Assembly: GCA_016708875.1 (NCBI GenBank) | Contig: JADJFA010000011.1 | Location: forward strand, 62,001-126,000 | Direction of reading: 5' to 3' | DNA length: 64,000 nt | Source of the DNA: Lewinellaceae bacterium | GTDB taxonomy: Bacteria > Bacteroidota > Bacteroidia > Chitinophagales > Saprospiraceae | Shown here: piece after piece, positions 45,386 to 54,548 of the stretch | Numbering within the stretch: the first letter of the stretch is position 1 | Layout of the letters: each line of letters opens with the position of its first letter | The notes under the pieces: generated by a model | What the model was told of the DNA's origin: nothing | Seen by the model: the letters and a program-made list of their open reading frames with translations, nothing else | Database searches by the model: none | Program-made: the position numbers and the translations under genes

Positions 45386-45886
45386 GGTTAGATTGATTTG
45401 TGGATTGGAGGATTGGGGGATTGGTCGATTTGGCGGCAAAGATAGGCAAGTGCTTTTCGCTGGACGAGGGTGATTTTCGTAAGGGCAAGACTTGCTGCTA
45501 ATTTGAGTATATGGCAACCTCTCAGGATTGTCCGCAAAGTGCGCTTTGCCTGAAGGAAACACTCATTATGTCCGGGCAAAGCGCTAATACGGTCAGACTA
45601 CTTTGAGGACCTGAGTTAATGATGAAGTTTCAAATGAATGATCCGAACAATAGTCGTTTTCAGAAGAAGGTACATACCATAGGTCGTAACAACCACGCTT
45701 GGCGGCAAAGTCAAATTCGACCGTTTTTAAATTTTTAATTTGGAAAATCAAAAATTAACACCCTTTTCACAGAATAATAATCTGCAAATTGCAACTATTT
45801 CAACAAAACGTCGCATCTTTGCGCCGGAAAAACACTATGCGAATCCCCGCACCTTCCGTTTTCCTTTAAATTAGCTTTAAGATATT
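45386..45886. other. 501-bp divergent intergenic region
   Basis: Leftward promoter word of fabI at 45437-45444 (TATCTTTG on the minus strand) and, for the rightward CBM48 gene, a promoter-like CATCTTTGCGCC at 45814-45825 about 65 bases before the ATG. Between them is a GCAAAGTGCGCTTTGC palindrome (45535-45550) and otherwise nothing I can assign. Confidence 0.5.
45437..45444 (-). promoter_or_regulatory. Promoter -7 element of fabI
   Basis: Minus-strand TATCTTTG followed by CCGCC, 52 bases before the start. Confidence 0.5.
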
Positions 45887-46354
45887 ATGGCATCGAAAAA
45901 ACAAGCCGCCCAAACTACCGTGGCCGAAAAAACCACTAAAACTGTAAAAGCAACTGCCCCAGTAGCAGCCGCAAAAAAGGCACAAACTGCCAAAACCGCT
46001 ACCCCTGTTGTTGCTGAAAAAGCAGCAAAAGTTGCTACGCCAGCAGTAAAAGCAGCCCCGGCTAAAGTGGCCGCAGTAGCTCCAAAAACCTCCAAAGTGA
46101 CCTTTGTACTTCCTAAAGAAGCCGTAGAGAATGCCGAAACCGTAGCAGTTTTGGGCGATTTCAACAACTGGCAGAACGGCGTTGTACTCGCCAAACAAAA
46201 AGACGGCTCTTTCAAAACCGCCGTGGAACTCGAAAAAGGACGTTCGTACGAATACCGCTTCCTAATCAACGGCGAAAAATGGGAAAACGACTGGGCTGCA
46301 GAAGCTTATGCTCCCACACCTTTCGGCGCATTCAACTCTGTTGTAACAGTCTAA
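45887..46354 (+). CDS. CBM48/AMPK-type glycan-binding protein with Ala/Lys-rich N-terminus
   Basis: A 155-residue cytoplasmic protein. Residues 1-67 are a low-complexity Ala/Lys/Thr/Val stretch resembling histone H1-like tails. Residues 68-155 form an isoamylase-N/CBM48 domain (VAVLGDFNNWQNG, SYEYRFLINGEKWENDW, AYAPTPFGAFNSVV). Such domains bind glycogen-like glucans; the basic tail could bind nucleic acid or polyanions. Single-gene transcript with terminator. Confidence 0.85.
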   Translation: MASKKQAAQTTVAEKTTKTVKATAPVAAAKKAQTAKTATPVVAEKAAKVATPAVKAAPAKVAAVAPKTSKVTFVLPKEAVENAETVAVLGDFNNWQNGVVLAKQKDGSFKTAVELEKGRSYEYRFLINGEKWENDWAAEAYAPTPFGAFNSVVTV

Positions 46355-46390
46355 TTTTCAGAGACATACAAGAAGATTCAGGTTGATAAA

Positions 46391-46416
46391 GCCGCTCCAA
46401 ATGGGGCGGCTTTTTT
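46391..46416 (+). terminator. Terminator after the CBM48 gene
   Basis: GCCGCTCC / GGGGCGGC stem with six T residues. Confidence 0.85.
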
Positions 46417-46625
46417 GTTTTATTTAATTGCAGTTTGACTGCCTTTTTGTCCAGGGAAGACTGTGCATTTAGCGATGCTTGATTTTGCGGCACACACCTT
46501 TGTCCCACGTTCAGCACGAAAAAGTTCTGCACATAAAATCGAGTAAACGCTCGAAGGTATCGAGGTAGAGAACACCTCCGTTGAACTGGATGCCGAAGAT
46601 GCGTGCCTCAAAACCATTTTTTTCT

Positions 46626-47105
46626 ATGCCATCTATTGCATTGATTTCCGAAATCGTAGCTCCCGGTGTAATCGAACTGTCCGGTGTATCTGCTGTTACC
46701 ACCCAGGAACTTCCTGCTGGAGGTTTGTTGCCTGAAAATCTCACCTCAGAAAAAAACGTCCAATCGGATCAGACGAGTAAGTTTGTATTCAACTGGACGC
46801 TCACAGGATTTTTAGCCAACTCGCTACATCCATTGAGCAAATTCACAGTCCGTTTGTTTTTTGAAAAATGTGGCAATTCTGAATTTGACGTTGATGTGAA
46901 TACTCCGCCTCTTACAGTTCCTTACAGTGCTGGTACAATTGTCGGGGCTTCCCGCACATTTCAAGCTACATTATATGTGCCTGGAGGCTCTGCGCTCCCC
47001 GGCTTGTATGATATAGCTGCTGTGATCAACTTTGAAGATCCTGGCAATCCTGGCCCTGTGGCTGCCTTTGCTGAGTTCGGCAAAGTCCAAGTATATCCTG
47101 GCTAA
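46626..47105 (+). CDS. Beta-rich protein of unknown function
   Basis: A 159-residue protein starting MPSIALISEIVAPGVIELSG. No signal peptide, no catalytic motif; composition suggests one beta-sandwich (FVFNWTLTGFLANSLHPLSK, then GLYDIAAVINFEDPG). ATG 46626 is preferred to the upstream TTG. A terminator follows, and an unknown gene 95 bases downstream on the same strand may be functionally linked. Confidence 0.55.
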   Translation: MPSIALISEIVAPGVIELSGVSAVTTQELPAGGLLPENLTSEKNVQSDQTSKFVFNWTLTGFLANSLHPLSKFTVRLFFEKCGNSEFDVDVNTPPLTVPYSAGTIVGASRTFQATLYVPGGSALPGLYDIAAVINFEDPGNPGPVAAFAEFGKVQVYPG

Positions 47106-47131
47106 AAAGCGAGGGACAGTTGCACAAAAAC

Positions 47132-47178
47132 GTAAGCCGCCCTGCCCTTGTTTGGGTGGGGCGGCTTACCCATTTTTT
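47132..47178 (+). terminator. Terminator
   Basis: GTAAGCCGCCCTGCCC / GGGTGGGGCGGCTTAC stem (two mismatched positions) followed by a T-rich stretch. Confidence 0.8.
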
Positions 47179-47200
47179 ACCTCCATCAATCCCAAACATT

Positions 47201-48079
47201 ATGTCCAAATCCAAAGAAAAACGCACTAAAGAGCAAATGATGGCCCTTCTCAATCGTGCAATAGAGCAGGAAGAAGTGTTGCTCACTAGGGTCAATGTGT
47301 TAGAAGCCGAACTGGCCAACTGCCGCAAGAAAGCTGAAAACCCTCGCCATGAACTGGACGAGCAGGCACTGCCCGGAAGCAAAGTCTCTTTCCGGCTTGA
47401 CTACTACCGCACGGAAAAAAAAGGCCCTTTAAAAGGCATCATAGAGCATTTGCCCAGCAGAGAGAGTCGTTCATTTGAAGAAAATGGCATGAACGAAATT
47501 GGTGACTTTGTAGCACAGTTTGTAGGAACGAATACGAGATTACAACAGCGGTCGAATACCTCCTCAAATCAAAAAGCGCAGCCGACTTTCCCGCCTGAAA
47601 TCATAGAAAGCACGATCGAGACGGGGAAAAAAGAGCGTTCACCGTTGTTGAAGAAATTATTCCCAGAATTTTTTGGCTCTCCGGCCCCTTCATTATCAAG
47701 ACTCGGATCTACCGATCCTGTGCCAGCGCCAGAACAGCTGGATTCAGAACCTTTTTGGGTCTTAACAGAAGGCCATGAGGATCATCAACGAACCGTACGC
47801 AAAGGACAATCCTTTCAGATTCAAATTCCGATGCAGGCACTAAGCCCATTTCACGGCAAGCCTTGCAGTGTAAGCCTTTCGGCAAAGTCGTTGGAAAGAA
47901 AGCCCGCAAAAACACTGGAGGCCCTGGAATACTGTATCCCGAACCAGGATTTGTTGCGCGTACCCGTCCGAACACTTCCATTGGAGCAGGGTGTTTATCG
48001 CCTCGTAGTGTCCATGATGCTTAGAGACGAGCCACGAACAGCCTATTATCGGAAAGACCGTTTGTTGATCGTGCAATAG
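47201..48079 (+). CDS. Unknown protein with N-terminal coiled coil
   Basis: A 292-residue protein. Residues 1-50 form a Lys/Glu coiled coil (MMALLNRAIEQEEVLLTRVN). A disordered Ser/Pro-rich middle follows, and a C-terminal beta-rich domain (about 190-290). No signal peptide and no known family. ATG 47201 follows the terminator of the previous gene by 23 bases. Convergent with a small Cys-rich gene whose stop is 8 bases away. Confidence 0.6.
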   Translation: MSKSKEKRTKEQMMALLNRAIEQEEVLLTRVNVLEAELANCRKKAENPRHELDEQALPGSKVSFRLDYYRTEKKGPLKGIIEHLPSRESRSFEENGMNEIGDFVAQFVGTNTRLQQRSNTSSNQKAQPTFPPEIIESTIETGKKERSPLLKKLFPEFFGSPAPSLSRLGSTDPVPAPEQLDSEPFWVLTEGHEDHQRTVRKGQSFQIQIPMQALSPFHGKPCSVSLSAKSLERKPAKTLEALEYCIPNQDLLRVPVRTLPLEQGVYRLVVSMMLRDEPRTAYYRKDRLLIVQ

Positions 48080-48086
48080 TTGCACT

Positions 48087-48320
48087 TTAATTCAATGACT
48101 GGATTTTGGTGAGCGCTTGCATATTTTGGACTTGCGAACTCATACCCGTGTGCCGGGCTTCGGAACCGCCTCGGGCGATCTTCATTTCACCCGTTCGTCC
48201 ATTGTAGCGGCGTTCGTAGCGTTCACACTGAGGGCACCGCCAAACAATCCAGTCTCCGTCGCGGTAACTGGTGCAGTGGTGTGTTTCTTCAGGAAGGCCA
48301 ATAAATGAGAGTTCGCCCAT
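48087..48320 (-). CDS. Small zinc-ribbon-like protein
   Basis: A 77-residue protein with HHC near the start and WRCPQCERYERRYNGRTGEM, giving a possible Cys/His metal site. No signal peptide. Function unknown. The tight convergence with the gene at 47201 and the Cys pattern favour a real gene. Confidence 0.55.
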   Translation of the reverse strand: MGELSFIGLPEETHHCTSYRDGDWIVWRCPQCERYERRYNGRTGEMKIARGGSEARHTGMSSQVQNMQALTKIQSLN

Positions 48321-48564
48321 GATGTTGAAATTGAATTTGCGTGATAATGATATTGATTAGGGACGCAGTTACTCAGGGCATATAAAACTTGGCAAAAATT
48401 GCACCAATTTTCAAATGGTGAATTGTGAAAACAGCGGGGAGGGCTTTAAGTTTTGATTCAATAGAATCCCAGCCTTGTCATCCTGTCGCCCAATGGCAAA
48501 CTTATCCCCCTGCCGCTTCGAGGAAAATTCGGACTTTCGCAGCCGAACTTGAAGTTCTCCTGTT

Positions 48565-50577
48565 ATGAAAAAATTCACGCTGCTCGCCCTTGTTGTGCCA
48601 CCCGTAGTGGCCGCCCTCGCTTTTTTCCCTGTTGATAATCAAGGCAATAAGTTTCATAGTGAAGCTGAATTAGCCTCTTTCCGCCAATTGACCTTTAGTG
48701 GCCAGCAACCAGCTATCACCAGATCACCAAATTCCCAAATCACCAATTTAAATCTCCCTATTGATTCCAACATCCTCTTCCCTACCGCCAAAACCTGCGG
48801 CGGTTGCCATGGCCACGATCCTCTGATGAGCGCATTCATTACTTCCACTGGCGAGGACGTGAATATCTACGACGATTGGCGCAGCACAATGATGGCCAAC
48901 AGCGCCAAAGACCCGTTCTGGCGCGCCAAAGTGACCCATGAAATCATGGTAAATCCCAGCCACAGCAAGGAATTACAGGATAAATGCACTTCCTGCCACG
49001 CTCCGGCAGGGCATTACCAGGCTAAACTCCACGATAAAAAGGATTTTTACCTGCTATCCGACCTTTATGCTGACTCACTAGGTCTTGAAGGGGTGACCTG
49101 CCAGGCTTGCCATGCACAGGCTCCGGAACTTTTGGGCGATTTGCATTCCGGGCAGCTCAATTTCGACACCAATTACATACGGGTTGCTTACGGCCCTTAT
49201 AAGTTCGCCTTCGCCCCGCCGATGCACGACTTTGTGGGCATAACACCCATTTTCGGAGGTCACATCAGCGATGCAGGGCTTTGCGCAGGATGCCACACCC
49301 TGATTACCAACACGGTGGACCTTCAAGGCAATCTTACTGGAGGCACTTTTGTGGAGCAAGCCACTTACCACGAATGGCTCAACAGCCGCTACGATGAGGA
49401 GCACGACAACATAACCTGCCAGGCCTGCCACACGCCCCAAATCGCTGACCCGGTGGTCATTTCAGCGAACTATCAGTTTTTGTTTGCCAAATTTCCTTTC
49501 GGCCTTCACGAACTCGCCGGCGCAAATGTGACCATGCTCAAATTGCTGAAAAACAACCGCGAAAAACTGGAGATTGATGCCGAACCCGAACATTTCGACA
49601 GCACTATTGCCGCTACGCTGCGGATGCTCCAACACAAAACCCTCGATCTACAACTACAGGCAGGCGATGTAACAGGGGATTCCATGCATTTCAGCCTGAG
49701 ATTGTCCAACAAAGCGGGCCACAAGTTCCCCTCTGGCTATCCTTCGCGCCGGGCATGGGTAGAATTTGAAGTGAAAAACGAGGCGGGGCAGACCATTTTC
49801 CATTCCGGCAAAACGGCTCCCGACTACAGTTTGCCCGATGAAGACCCGAATTTTGAACCGCACTACAATACCATTACCGCTTCCGATCAGGTGCAGATTT
49901 ATGAAATGGTGCCCGTGGATGTTTTGGGTAATTTTACCAATGTCCTGGAACGCGGGTTTATCTCCATCAAAGACAACCGCCTGACTCCACAAGGTTTTGA
50001 AACCAGCGACCCGGCTTACGACACTACCCAAATCATAAACATCAGCCAAGACCCTGATTTCAACCGAGCGCCCAACGGCTCGGAAGGCACCGGCGCTGAC
50101 GTGCTGCACTTCCGTCTCCCAAATGGCGGCTACACCGGTCAACTCAGTGTCAGTGCCAAGGTCTGGTATCAAAGCCTGCCGCCAAAATGGATGGCGCCGA
50201 TGTTTGCGTTTTCATCGCCGGAAATTGACTCGTTCCGTGTCATGTTTGATGCTGCCGACCACTCCCCTACCCTTATTGCCGAGGCGTTTTTGGATTCTGT
50301 TTTTGTAAGCCCCGTTTCTGTCAAAACTATTGGCAATGAAGGTTTTGTAAAGATTTTCCCTACGCTCAGCCCAGATGGCATTGTACACATTCGACCGCAG
50401 GGAAATACCCTGATCCGGCGGGTGCAAGTGTGGGATTCCGCGGGTCGTTCGGTGTTGGACAAACCGTTTGGAAAACACAACGAGCCGATTCAACTGCCGC
50501 GTTTGAGTGGAGTGTATTTCATCTGTGTGGAAACGGAAAAAGGGAGAGTGGTGCAAAAAGTTGTACATGGAATATAA
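48565..50577 (+). CDS. Pentaheme cytochrome c with type IX secretion tail
   Basis: A 670-residue exported protein: signal peptide (1-20), then five CxxCH sites in the N-terminal half (CGGCH, CTSCH, CQACH, CAGCH, CQACH), a beta-rich middle (about 370-580), and a C-terminal domain of the T9SS type A kind (VKIFPTLSPDGIVHI, QVWDSAGRSVL, LSGVYFICVETEKGRVVQKV). The family resembles multiheme cytochrome/nitrite-reductase-like NrfA relatives in heme spacing only. The tail predicts export to the cell surface, so a role in electron transfer outside the outer membrane is plausible. Overlaps the next gene by 11 bases. Confidence 0.85.
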   Translation: MKKFTLLALVVPPVVAALAFFPVDNQGNKFHSEAELASFRQLTFSGQQPAITRSPNSQITNLNLPIDSNILFPTAKTCGGCHGHDPLMSAFITSTGEDVNIYDDWRSTMMANSAKDPFWRAKVTHEIMVNPSHSKELQDKCTSCHAPAGHYQAKLHDKKDFYLLSDLYADSLGLEGVTCQACHAQAPELLGDLHSGQLNFDTNYIRVAYGPYKFAFAPPMHDFVGITPIFGGHISDAGLCAGCHTLITNTVDLQGNLTGGTFVEQATYHEWLNSRYDEEHDNITCQACHTPQIADPVVISANYQFLFAKFPFGLHELAGANVTMLKLLKNNREKLEIDAEPEHFDSTIAATLRMLQHKTLDLQLQAGDVTGDSMHFSLRLSNKAGHKFPSGYPSRRAWVEFEVKNEAGQTIFHSGKTAPDYSLPDEDPNFEPHYNTITASDQVQIYEMVPVDVLGNFTNVLERGFISIKDNRLTPQGFETSDPAYDTTQIINISQDPDFNRAPNGSEGTGADVLHFRLPNGGYTGQLSVSAKVWYQSLPPKWMAPMFAFSSPEIDSFRVMFDAADHSPTLIAEAFLDSVFVSPVSVKTIGNEGFVKIFPTLSPDGIVHIRPQGNTLIRRVQVWDSAGRSVLDKPFGKHNEPIQLPRLSGVYFICVETEKGRVVQKVVHGI

Positions 50578-51631
50578 AAAAACCTGGCAACGCTTTCGCC
50601 GCAACCGACCAGCCTTGTTGGGGCTGTGGTTTGTGGCAATTGCCGTATTTATCGCGCTGTTTGGTTATCTCCTTGCACCAGATAATTCGCCGAATGCCAA
50701 TGCACAGATTCCTGAAATTGCGTTGCAGCCGCCAGGATTCAAGGTGGCGATTTTGCCTATAAAAACGAACCTCGACGCCACTTCCTCTTCCTGGATTTCA
50801 GTGCTTTTGAATGGACAGGCAATGTCTTATAAACCCATTCCAATTGAATCTTCCACTTTAAAAACGGCTGGCGATTCTGTTCATTTTCAATACTTTGGAA
50901 AAAATGGACGTTGGAGTGCCGTGCCGATGACGCAGTTGGAAAGCCAGGAAATTCAAACGCGCCATTTCCCGCTCGGAACCGACAAATACGGTCGTTGTAT
51001 TTTGAGCCGATTGATTTTAGGGTTCCGGGTGTCTTTGTTGGTAGGGCTTATCGCGGTGTTTATTTCGCTGAGTATCGGGGTTGCAATTGGCGCGGCAGGC
51101 GGGTACTTTGGCGGTCGGGTAGACGATTTGGTGATGCTGGTTGTGAACACGGTTTGGTCCATCCCTACCCTATTATTGGTGTTCGCAGTGGTGTTGGCGC
51201 TGGGCCGGGGCATCGGGATAATATTCCTCGCGGTGGGCCTAACCATGTGGGTAGATGTAGCCCGGGTGGTGCGCGGACAAGTATTGGCTATCAAGCAATT
51301 GGCCTTTGTAGAAGCAGCCCAAAGCATGGGACTTGGGCACGGACGGATTTTGCTGCGGCATATATTGCCTAATCTTTTGGGGCCTGTGATGGTGGTGGCG
51401 GCAGGCAATTTTGCTACGGCTATTTTGGTAGAGTCGGGTCTGAGTTACCTCGGCTTTGGCGTTCAACCACCCGCGCCTTCCTGGGGTACCATGCTTAACG
51501 AAAATTACGGCTATGCTTTGGGCGGCAAACCCCTGCTGGCGCTCGCCCCTGCGCTTGCTATTGCGTTTACGGTACTGGCTTTCAACCTGGTAGGGAATGG
51601 GCTTCGTGATGCGCTGGATGTGAGGCAATAA
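50567..51631 (+). CDS. ABC transporter permease (DppC/OppC type)
   Basis: A 354-residue inner-membrane permease: first helix at 18-38, a large extracytoplasmic insertion (about 40-135), the family-typical HFPLGTDKYGRCILSRLILG, five more helices and the EAA loop EAAQSMGLGHGRILLRHILP that docks the ATPase. No ATPase, binding protein or partner DppB is adjacent. ATG 50567 overlaps the cytochrome stop, suggesting coupled translation. Confidence 0.87.
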   Translation: MEYKKTWQRFRRNRPALLGLWFVAIAVFIALFGYLLAPDNSPNANAQIPEIALQPPGFKVAILPIKTNLDATSSSWISVLLNGQAMSYKPIPIESSTLKTAGDSVHFQYFGKNGRWSAVPMTQLESQEIQTRHFPLGTDKYGRCILSRLILGFRVSLLVGLIAVFISLSIGVAIGAAGGYFGGRVDDLVMLVVNTVWSIPTLLLVFAVVLALGRGIGIIFLAVGLTMWVDVARVVRGQVLAIKQLAFVEAAQSMGLGHGRILLRHILPNLLGPVMVVAAGNFATAILVESGLSYLGFGVQPPAPSWGTMLNENYGYALGGKPLLALAPALAIAFTVLAFNLVGNGLRDALDVRQ

Positions 51632-51740
51632 AAAGTTACAAGTTTCAAGTTAAAAGTTTCAAGTTAGCAGATTGAAACTTGAAACTTGTACACTTGAAAC
51701 TTGAAACTTGTACACTTGAAACTTGTCCACTTGAAACTCA
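51632..51740. repeat. Inverted repeat of GAAACTTGAAACTTG words
   Basis: Plus-strand AAGTTACAAGTTTCAAGTT words face several AACTTGAAACTTGTACACTT iterations. Imperfect long hairpin between convergent permease and DUF547 genes. Related to the words at 41016-41100. Confidence 0.8.
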
Positions 51741-51743
51741 TTT

Positions 51744-52523
51744 TCACTTCGCCTCATTCAACGACCACTGATAATCCAGGTGCGAGATGTCTGTTTTATC
51801 CGTCAATTTGACCTTGGAATAACGATTGAGATATTCCCGTACCGAACCTGCATCGCGCTCAAAATCACCTTTGAACCATTTGAATATTTCTGAAATCCTG
51901 GCCTTTTCGGCGGTGATTTGGTTGCGAAGCGGGTCATTCACGAAACTGCGCATGCTCTTATCCAGTTGACTTTCAAGGTCTTGAGCAGTGTAAGCCTCGT
52001 TTAGCAACTTGGGGCAAGAGTAGGAAGCACAGTTTACGGCAGCGTGTATGCGGGCATCTTTGAAAACGGGCCGCAGGATATTGTGCTCAATGTTGTTCAG
52101 GTCGTAGGTGTATTTTTGAATCTTGATAAACTTGATATCCCAAACCGAATTGACAAAAGCGATGCCCCGCTTGATGTCTTTGATACTTTTTGTAGGGTAA
52201 TTGCGCACGATCAGTTGCACCGTGTAGGCATTGTAGGCGTTGATCCAATAGGCCATTTGCTCCTGGCGGGTCCAGCCAGTGTCGCTCGGGTGAGCGGATT
52301 CAAGCAGGCGGAGGTAGTCGTTGAGTTTTGCGCTGTCCTGGATGAATCCTTTGTAATGTACAAAACCATCGGCTGCGACGTGTTTTTTCAGCAAATCATT
52401 CCAGATTTCGTGGGTGACGGGCTTTGCCGTGGAGTTTCGTTTGATGGAACGGCAATTGGTACAGGTAAACCAAATCAAAACTGCCGCCAAAATGGCTATG
52501 GAGAGGAATACTACTTTTTTCAT
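51744..52523 (-). CDS. DUF547 protein, membrane anchored
   Basis: A 259-residue protein with an N-terminal signal/anchor (MKKVVFLSIAILAAVLIWFT). DUF547 signatures: EQMAYWINAYNAYTVQLIV and ARIHAAVNCASYSCPKL, which contain conserved His and Cys residues reminiscent of a cysteine-peptidase-like fold. Function unknown. ATG 52523 gives the membrane segment its usual N-terminal position. Transcribed with the glycosyltransferase upstream (35 bases). Confidence 0.88.
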   Translation of the reverse strand: MKKVVFLSIAILAAVLIWFTCTNCRSIKRNSTAKPVTHEIWNDLLKKHVAADGFVHYKGFIQDSAKLNDYLRLLESAHPSDTGWTRQEQMAYWINAYNAYTVQLIVRNYPTKSIKDIKRGIAFVNSVWDIKFIKIQKYTYDLNNIEHNILRPVFKDARIHAAVNCASYSCPKLLNEAYTAQDLESQLDKSMRSFVNDPLRNQITAEKARISEIFKWFKGDFERDAGSVREYLNRYSKVKLTDKTDISHLDYQWSLNEAK

Positions 52524-52558
52524 TTTTGAAGAATTGTTTCGAGTGATGTGATTGGTTT

Positions 52559-53257
52559 TCAAAGCTTTAGAAAGGATTTGTAAAACCGCTTGATCTTGGT
52601 GGGCTTTGCGCCAAAACGAAACAAGTAGAACGCTCCAATGTTGGCAAGTTGCACACGCAGCCAACTGTTCTGTTCGTATTTCCGCGATGAAACAATCACA
52701 TATTTTGGAAGCACGCGCAGACGATATTTTTTCATAGCCTTGCGCAGAAAATCATATTCCTCCATCACGACAAATTGCTCATCATAGCCACCAAATGCTT
52801 CAAAAACCTCCCTTTTGACAAAAAAAGTCTTGTCGCCGCCTTGACACCATAACCAGGTGTACCGGACAAAGTAAGCGTTGAACTTAAGAATCCATTTCGG
52901 TGAATCGAATTGGTAACGGTAACATCCCATTACCTGCCCTGCCTCCAGTTCGCGTTGAATATCCTGGGCAAAGGAGGCGGGCGGAAGCGTGTCAGCATGG
53001 ACAAAATACAACACATCCGATTTGGCCGCTCCTGCACCCAGGTTCATTTGTGCCGCCCGGCTGCATTCCTCTGAAAATAACACCCGCGCTCCGGCCTCTG
53101 CGGCTTTTTGTGCAGTGCCATCCTTGCTGTTGCAGTCCACGACAAGTATTTCTGCTACAGCTCCTTCCCCATTTTCCAACAAATAACGCACAAGCCTACC
53201 TATGTTGGCAGCCTCGTTCAGCGTTGGGATGATGATGGAAAGTTGGACGTTGGACAT
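52559..53257 (-). CDS. Family 2 glycosyltransferase (TIGR04283-like)
   Basis: A 232-residue GT-A fold enzyme: LSIIIPTLNEAANIGRLVRY, ILVVDCNSKDGT, acceptor/metal motif FVHADTLPP and QGGDKTFFVKREVFEAFGGY. This set matches the TIGR04283 subgroup, sometimes found with arsenosugar genes, but no such partners are here. ATG 53257 overlaps nothing and lies 2 bases from the stop of the acetyltransferase gene upstream, so the two are one operon. Confidence 0.85.
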   Translation of the reverse strand: MSNVQLSIIIPTLNEAANIGRLVRYLLENGEGAVAEILVVDCNSKDGTAQKAAEAGARVLFSEECSRAAQMNLGAGAAKSDVLYFVHADTLPPASFAQDIQRELEAGQVMGCYRYQFDSPKWILKFNAYFVRYTWLWCQGGDKTFFVKREVFEAFGGYDEQFVVMEEYDFLRKAMKKYRLRVLPKYVIVSSRKYEQNSWLRVQLANIGAFYLFRFGAKPTKIKRFYKSFLKL

Positions 53258-53259
53258 TT

Positions 53260-53709
53260 TCAATTTAAGATCATCTTCGTATGCGGGATACCGTCTTCCA
53301 AATATTCCTCGCCGGTGGATCGGAAGCCAAAGCCTTCATAAAATTTCAGGAGGTAGGATTGCGCACCGATTTTAATCGCTTGATTCCCAAAAAGTTGTCG
53401 GCACCTTTGGATACTTTCTTCCATTAAAATTTTTCCCAATCCAGTGCCTCGTGCAGCAGGGGCGCTCACAACCCGCCCAATAGATACGTAATCTGGGTAA
53501 GCTAGGTTTTCAGGCAAAAGCCGGGTATAGCAGATTAGTTTTCCAGACCCGTCACGTCCCATGAGATGCCAACTTTGGAGGTCTTTGCCATCGCAGTCTT
53601 GATAAGGGCAATTTTGTTCTACCACAAAAACCTCCTGTCGGAGCGCAAGGATTTCGTAGAGCGTTTGCACAGAAAGTTGGTCAAAAGGAAGACAGGAAAA
53701 TGTTAGCAT
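53260..53709 (-). CDS. ElaA-type GNAT acetyltransferase
   Basis: A 149-residue N-acetyltransferase. The ElaA signature is LYEILALRQEVFVVEQNCPY, and the acetyl-CoA loop is SIGRVVSAPAARGTGLGKIL. Substrate unknown. ATG 53709 starts MLTFSCLPFDQLS; the longer frame to 53760 runs into the ACATAGG repeat. First gene of an operon with the glycosyltransferase and DUF547. Confidence 0.88.
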   Translation of the reverse strand: MLTFSCLPFDQLSVQTLYEILALRQEVFVVEQNCPYQDCDGKDLQSWHLMGRDGSGKLICYTRLLPENLAYPDYVSIGRVVSAPAARGTGLGKILMEESIQRCRQLFGNQAIKIGAQSYLLKFYEGFGFRSTGEEYLEDGIPHTKMILN

Positions 53710-53736
53710 ATAAAAACCAAGTAAAGATATATTTAT

Positions 53737-53808
53737 TAAACACATAGGCACATAGGACACATAGCCTTGATTTTCAACACTATGTGTCCTACTGTGCCTA
53801 TGTGTTTA
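53737..53808. repeat. Inverted repeat of CACATAGG words
   Basis: TAAACACATAGGCACATAGG to 53764 faces CTATGTGTCCTACTGTGCCT to 53808, one extra base in the right arm. Between co-directional rplY and the acetyltransferase gene. Word similar to 35515-35598. Confidence 0.85.
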
Positions 53809-53938
53809 AAATAAAAAATTGGGTTCACTTCTTTGACGCAAATGTAGCGCTGGATTCGTGCACACAAAAAAACGGGCGGCCCGAAAATCGAGCTGCCCGT
53901 TTGGCGAACGTTGAACGTTCAAATATTTTACAAACCAA

Positions 53939-54505
53939 TTATTTTGCTTTCAGCGCACGTGGTATTTCGATGGAAGCGATTGGCACTGCAACAGGATTGG
54001 TGACCTCAACGCCATCAAGCGCTGTAATGTCGCGTACACGAATGGTGTCGCCGAGCTGCATGGAAGTGATGTCTGCGTGTACCTCATCAACCGCCTTTTC
54101 AGGAGTGGTAAGGATGCTTATGGTACGCATCTTCGGAATGAACTTCCCACCTTCCTTCACGCCAGGGGCAGTGCCTGTAAAACGCAAAGGCACAGAGGCT
54201 TTAAACTTTATGCCCGGTACCAGTTCGAGGAAATCAAGGTGCAGCACCTCCTCTGTGACGGGGTGGAACTGGATATCCTTCACGATGCACTTGTGGGTGG
54301 CGCCGTTGATGGTGATTTGGGCGATTCGGAATTTAGGTGTGAAAACGAGTGGGCGAACAGCCGATGCTTCCAAAGCGAACTGTGTAGAATCGCCACCACC
54401 GCTTTTATACATCACCGCAGGGACTTGGCCGTTGCGACGGATTTTGGTTGCTTCTACTTTACCGGAAGATTCTTTCCGATGACCCTGCAATTCAATGATT
54501 TCCAT
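53939..54505 (-). CDS. rplY: 50S ribosomal protein L25/Ctc type
   Basis: A 188-residue long-form L25 (TL5/Ctc): N-terminal 5S rRNA-binding domain (GHRKESSGKVEATKIRRNGQ, then VPAVMYKSGGGDS) and C-terminal beta domain (LHLDFLELVPGIKFKASVPL, DITALDGVEVTNP). Normal length. A strong TACCTTTGC promoter word lies 44 bases upstream. Confidence 0.94.
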   Translation of the reverse strand: MEIIELQGHRKESSGKVEATKIRRNGQVPAVMYKSGGGDSTQFALEASAVRPLVFTPKFRIAQITINGATHKCIVKDIQFHPVTEEVLHLDFLELVPGIKFKASVPLRFTGTAPGVKEGGKFIPKMRTISILTTPEKAVDEVHADITSMQLGDTIRVRDITALDGVEVTNPVAVPIASIEIPRALKAK

Positions 54506-54548
54506 TGTGTTGTGCGCTATAAAGTGATACTTCTTTCAAAAATGCCCG

